Source of the DNA: Janthinobacterium sp. TB1-E2
Lineage (GTDB): Bacteria > Pseudomonadota > Gammaproteobacteria > Burkholderiales > Burkholderiaceae_D
Direction of reading: 5' to 3'
NCBI RefSeq assembly: GCF_036885605.1
Contig: NZ_CP142523.1
Span: forward strand, 2,480,001-2,544,000
Length of the DNA stretch: 64,000 nt
The first letter of the stretch is position 1. Every line of letters begins with the position of its first letter. The notes under the pieces are model-generated. The model was not told where the DNA came from, did no database searches, and saw nothing but the letters and a program-made list of their open reading frames with translations. The position numbers and the translations under genes are program-made. Of the stretch, positions 63,703-64,000 are shown one piece after another.

Positions 63703-64000
63703 GCGTCCTGCGTTGTCAAGGCTTCCTGGAAGCGCTGGCCCTGCTCAATGGCGAAGCGAGCGACCTGTGCGCGAGCTACGAGCTGCGGCGCCTGCCCGAT
63801 GCGCCCGATCTCGCCACGGCGCTGGGCTTGCGCGTGGAAGATCATGCCTTGCACGTCATCGCCCCCGCGCGCGATTTGCGGGCCGCGCTGTGGCACATCA
63901 AGACGGTGCCGTGCGGGCGCGCGCAGCTGGAGCAGGTGTGCCAGCGCTGGTTTTTCTCGTCGCGGCACATGCAGGCGGCGCCACCGGGGCGCTTCCGCGC
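63699..64000 (+). CDS. Unidentified protein coupled to the MoxR ATPase (5' part)
   Basis: The first 100 codons of a gene that continues beyond the window. It begins MSVLRCQGFLEALALLNGEA, then SDLCASYELRRLPDAPDLAT and HVIAPARDLRAALWHIKTVP. No domain is recognisable in this portion; there is no signal peptide. Its ATG overlaps the MoxR stop (ATGA), so it is translationally coupled, and a VWA-type or other MoxR partner is a reasonable guess that cannot be checked here. Confidence 0.6.
   Translation, partial: MSVLRCQGFLEALALLNGEASDLCASYELRRLPDAPDLATALGLRVEDHALHVIAPARDLRAALWHIKTVPCGRAQLEQVCQRWFFSSRHMQAAPPGRFR

Overview
The window is a stretch of chromosome from a high-GC betaproteobacterium. Gene content and order (rnr-rlmB, cysE, an lpxH/ppiB/ppiA/cysS block, accA-tilS, aspartate kinase followed by tRNA-Ser) and the intergenic palindromes suggest Oxalobacteraceae, something like Janthinobacterium, Duganella or Massilia. 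This placement is inference from recognised families; no rRNA or marker search was possible. No phage, insertion sequence, CRISPR array or plasmid gene is visible.

Layout. 1-4159 (+): housekeeping genes (end of rnr, rlmB, cysE, a YceH-family gene, a DUF2199 gene, udk). 4172-15949 (-): a complete type I secretion locus in which one 2,347-residue, extremely alanine-rich secreted or surface protein is followed by its TolC, ABC transporter and HlyD adaptor; about 700 bp of AT-rich DNA lies upstream. 16708-19058 (-): a GntR(YtrA-type)-ABC ATPase-permease operon with a palindromic operator. 19086-28306: housekeeping genes on both strands (DUF72, lpxH, two cyclophilins, cysS, an AlkA-type glycosylase, accA, tilS, aspartate kinase), then tRNA-Ser(GCT). 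28905-35205: a Fur-box-controlled DUF2325 gene, an alpha/beta hydrolase, a membrane-TlpA fusion, an RcnR/DmeR-dmeF nickel/cobalt efflux pair with its C-tract operator, a YjdM/PhnA-type zinc-ribbon gene, an RlmN-like radical SAM gene whose 3' end is duplicated together with a REP-type palindrome, and a hypothetical gene.

35428-41788: a TrpF-like gene, a LysR regulator, a 32-codon membrane microprotein gene, and a two-gene biosynthetic unit made of a 4'-phosphopantetheinyl transferase and a Pls/PosA-type single-module NRPS (adenylation-carrier-membrane/left-handed-helix domains), the architecture used for poly-amino-acid synthesis. 41937-54674 reads as an oxygen-limitation island: nrdD, a separate 66-residue glycyl-radical subunit and nrdG under a textbook pair of NrdR boxes; ubiU-ubiV-ubiT (oxygen-independent ubiquinone synthesis) behind an FNR-type promoter; a small HMA protein; a frameshifted binding-protein gene; and two AspT-type antiporters followed by aspartate 4-decarboxylase (aspartate/alanine exchange that can generate proton motive force), with FNR-like boxes nearby.

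54852-59571: a TolC-HlyD-two-permease exporter operon that lacks an ATPase gene. 59631-62047: a LysR gene divergent from an Asp-nucleophile alpha/beta hydrolase and a glutathione transferase. 62122-64000: a MoxR-like AAA+ ATPase coupled to a gene that runs off the window.

The most interesting items are the alanine-rich type I substrate with a 26-residue tandem repeat, the Pls/PosA-type poly-amino-acid unit with the adjacent microprotein, and the class III ribonucleotide reductase whose glycyl-radical domain is a separate polypeptide.
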